A DNA stretch of 64,000 nucleotides from assembly GCF_001425355.1 (NCBI RefSeq), contig NZ_LMQN01000015.1:171862-235861 (forward strand), given 5' to 3'. The notes under the pieces are model-generated. The model was not told the origin of the DNA. It saw nothing but the letters and a program-made list of their open reading frames with translations, and ran no database searches. Below are positions 63,963-64,000 of the stretch, piece after piece. The translations under genes and the position numbers were made by a program. The first letter of the stretch is position 1. The number at the start of each line of letters is the position of its first letter. The stretch is from Chryseobacterium sp. Leaf405. GTDB taxonomy: Bacteria > Bacteroidota > Bacteroidia > Flavobacteriales > Weeksellaceae.

Positions 63963-64000
63963 CCTATTTATTTAAGATAAAAATACAAGTTTTGCGCCGA

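Overview
The window looks like a piece of chromosome from a low-GC flavobacterium (Bacteroidota), most like Chryseobacterium and its relatives. This rests on several things read from the sequence. There is a type IX secretion C-terminal tail, a SusC/SusD pair, a fused CcoN-CcoO cytochrome oxidase subunit and a lipoprotein-type TamA (TamL) next to TamB. Many genes also carry the Bacteroidota -7 promoter box TAnnTTTG in place of an E. coli-type promoter. No phage, insertion sequence, rRNA operon or CRISPR array was seen. One tRNA (Gln, TTG) is present.

Layout. 1-3.1 kb: end of an outer-membrane barrel gene, a T9SS-sorted protein, a flavo-1-like intergenic element and a decaying small membrane-protein locus. 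3.1-10 kb: accessory stretch on the minus strand with a serine hydrolase, an APH-fold kinase, a T4 Rnl2-type RNA ligase with an unknown acidic partner, a pseudogene scrap, a Kelch protein, a 21-bp tandem repeat and an AT-rich HNH protein. 10-12.2 kb: groES-groEL. 12.3-16.7 kb: a DUF3108-like secreted protein, an M1 aminopeptidase, a HupE/UreJ protein and a DUF6702 protein. 16.7-22.6 kb: a nearly empty 0.7-kb stretch, a PAP2 phosphatase, the minus-strand operon radA-methyltransferase-VanW-AcpH, and YceI.

22.6-28.9 kb holds a six-gene minus-strand lipid operon. It resembles E. coli ynbABCD (CDP-alcohol transferase, CDP-DAG synthase, PAP2/dual-specificity phosphatase, hydrolase-methyltransferase fusion) with an SDR and a patatin-like gene added. 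The last gene is broken by one missing base. Inside the phosphatase gene are three perfect DnaA boxes at 12-bp intervals. The operon diverges from pyrG across a 21-bp inverted repeat.

29-40 kb, mainly plus strand: pyrG, yidC, rnhB (minus), a SusC/SusD pair and argS. 40-51.9 kb, minus strand: tamB-tamL-yihY and a minimal cbb3 oxidase locus (ccoNO-ccoP). 52-58.6 kb: an XRE regulator, tRNA-Gln, menE, arfB, a barrel protein, a deoxyhypusine-synthase-like gene, an acyltransferase, a 48-residue small conserved-looking gene, an SDR and an alkyltransferase-like protein. 58.6-64 kb, minus strand: htpG, a frameshifted phosphodiester glycosidase, recA, a second flavo-1-like element and an MpaB/DUF2236 gene.

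The strongest candidates for something new are the expanded ynb-like lipid operon with its DnaA-box array and operator-like repeat, and the Rnl2 RNA ligase neighbourhood. All identifications come from reading motifs by eye; no database search was run.
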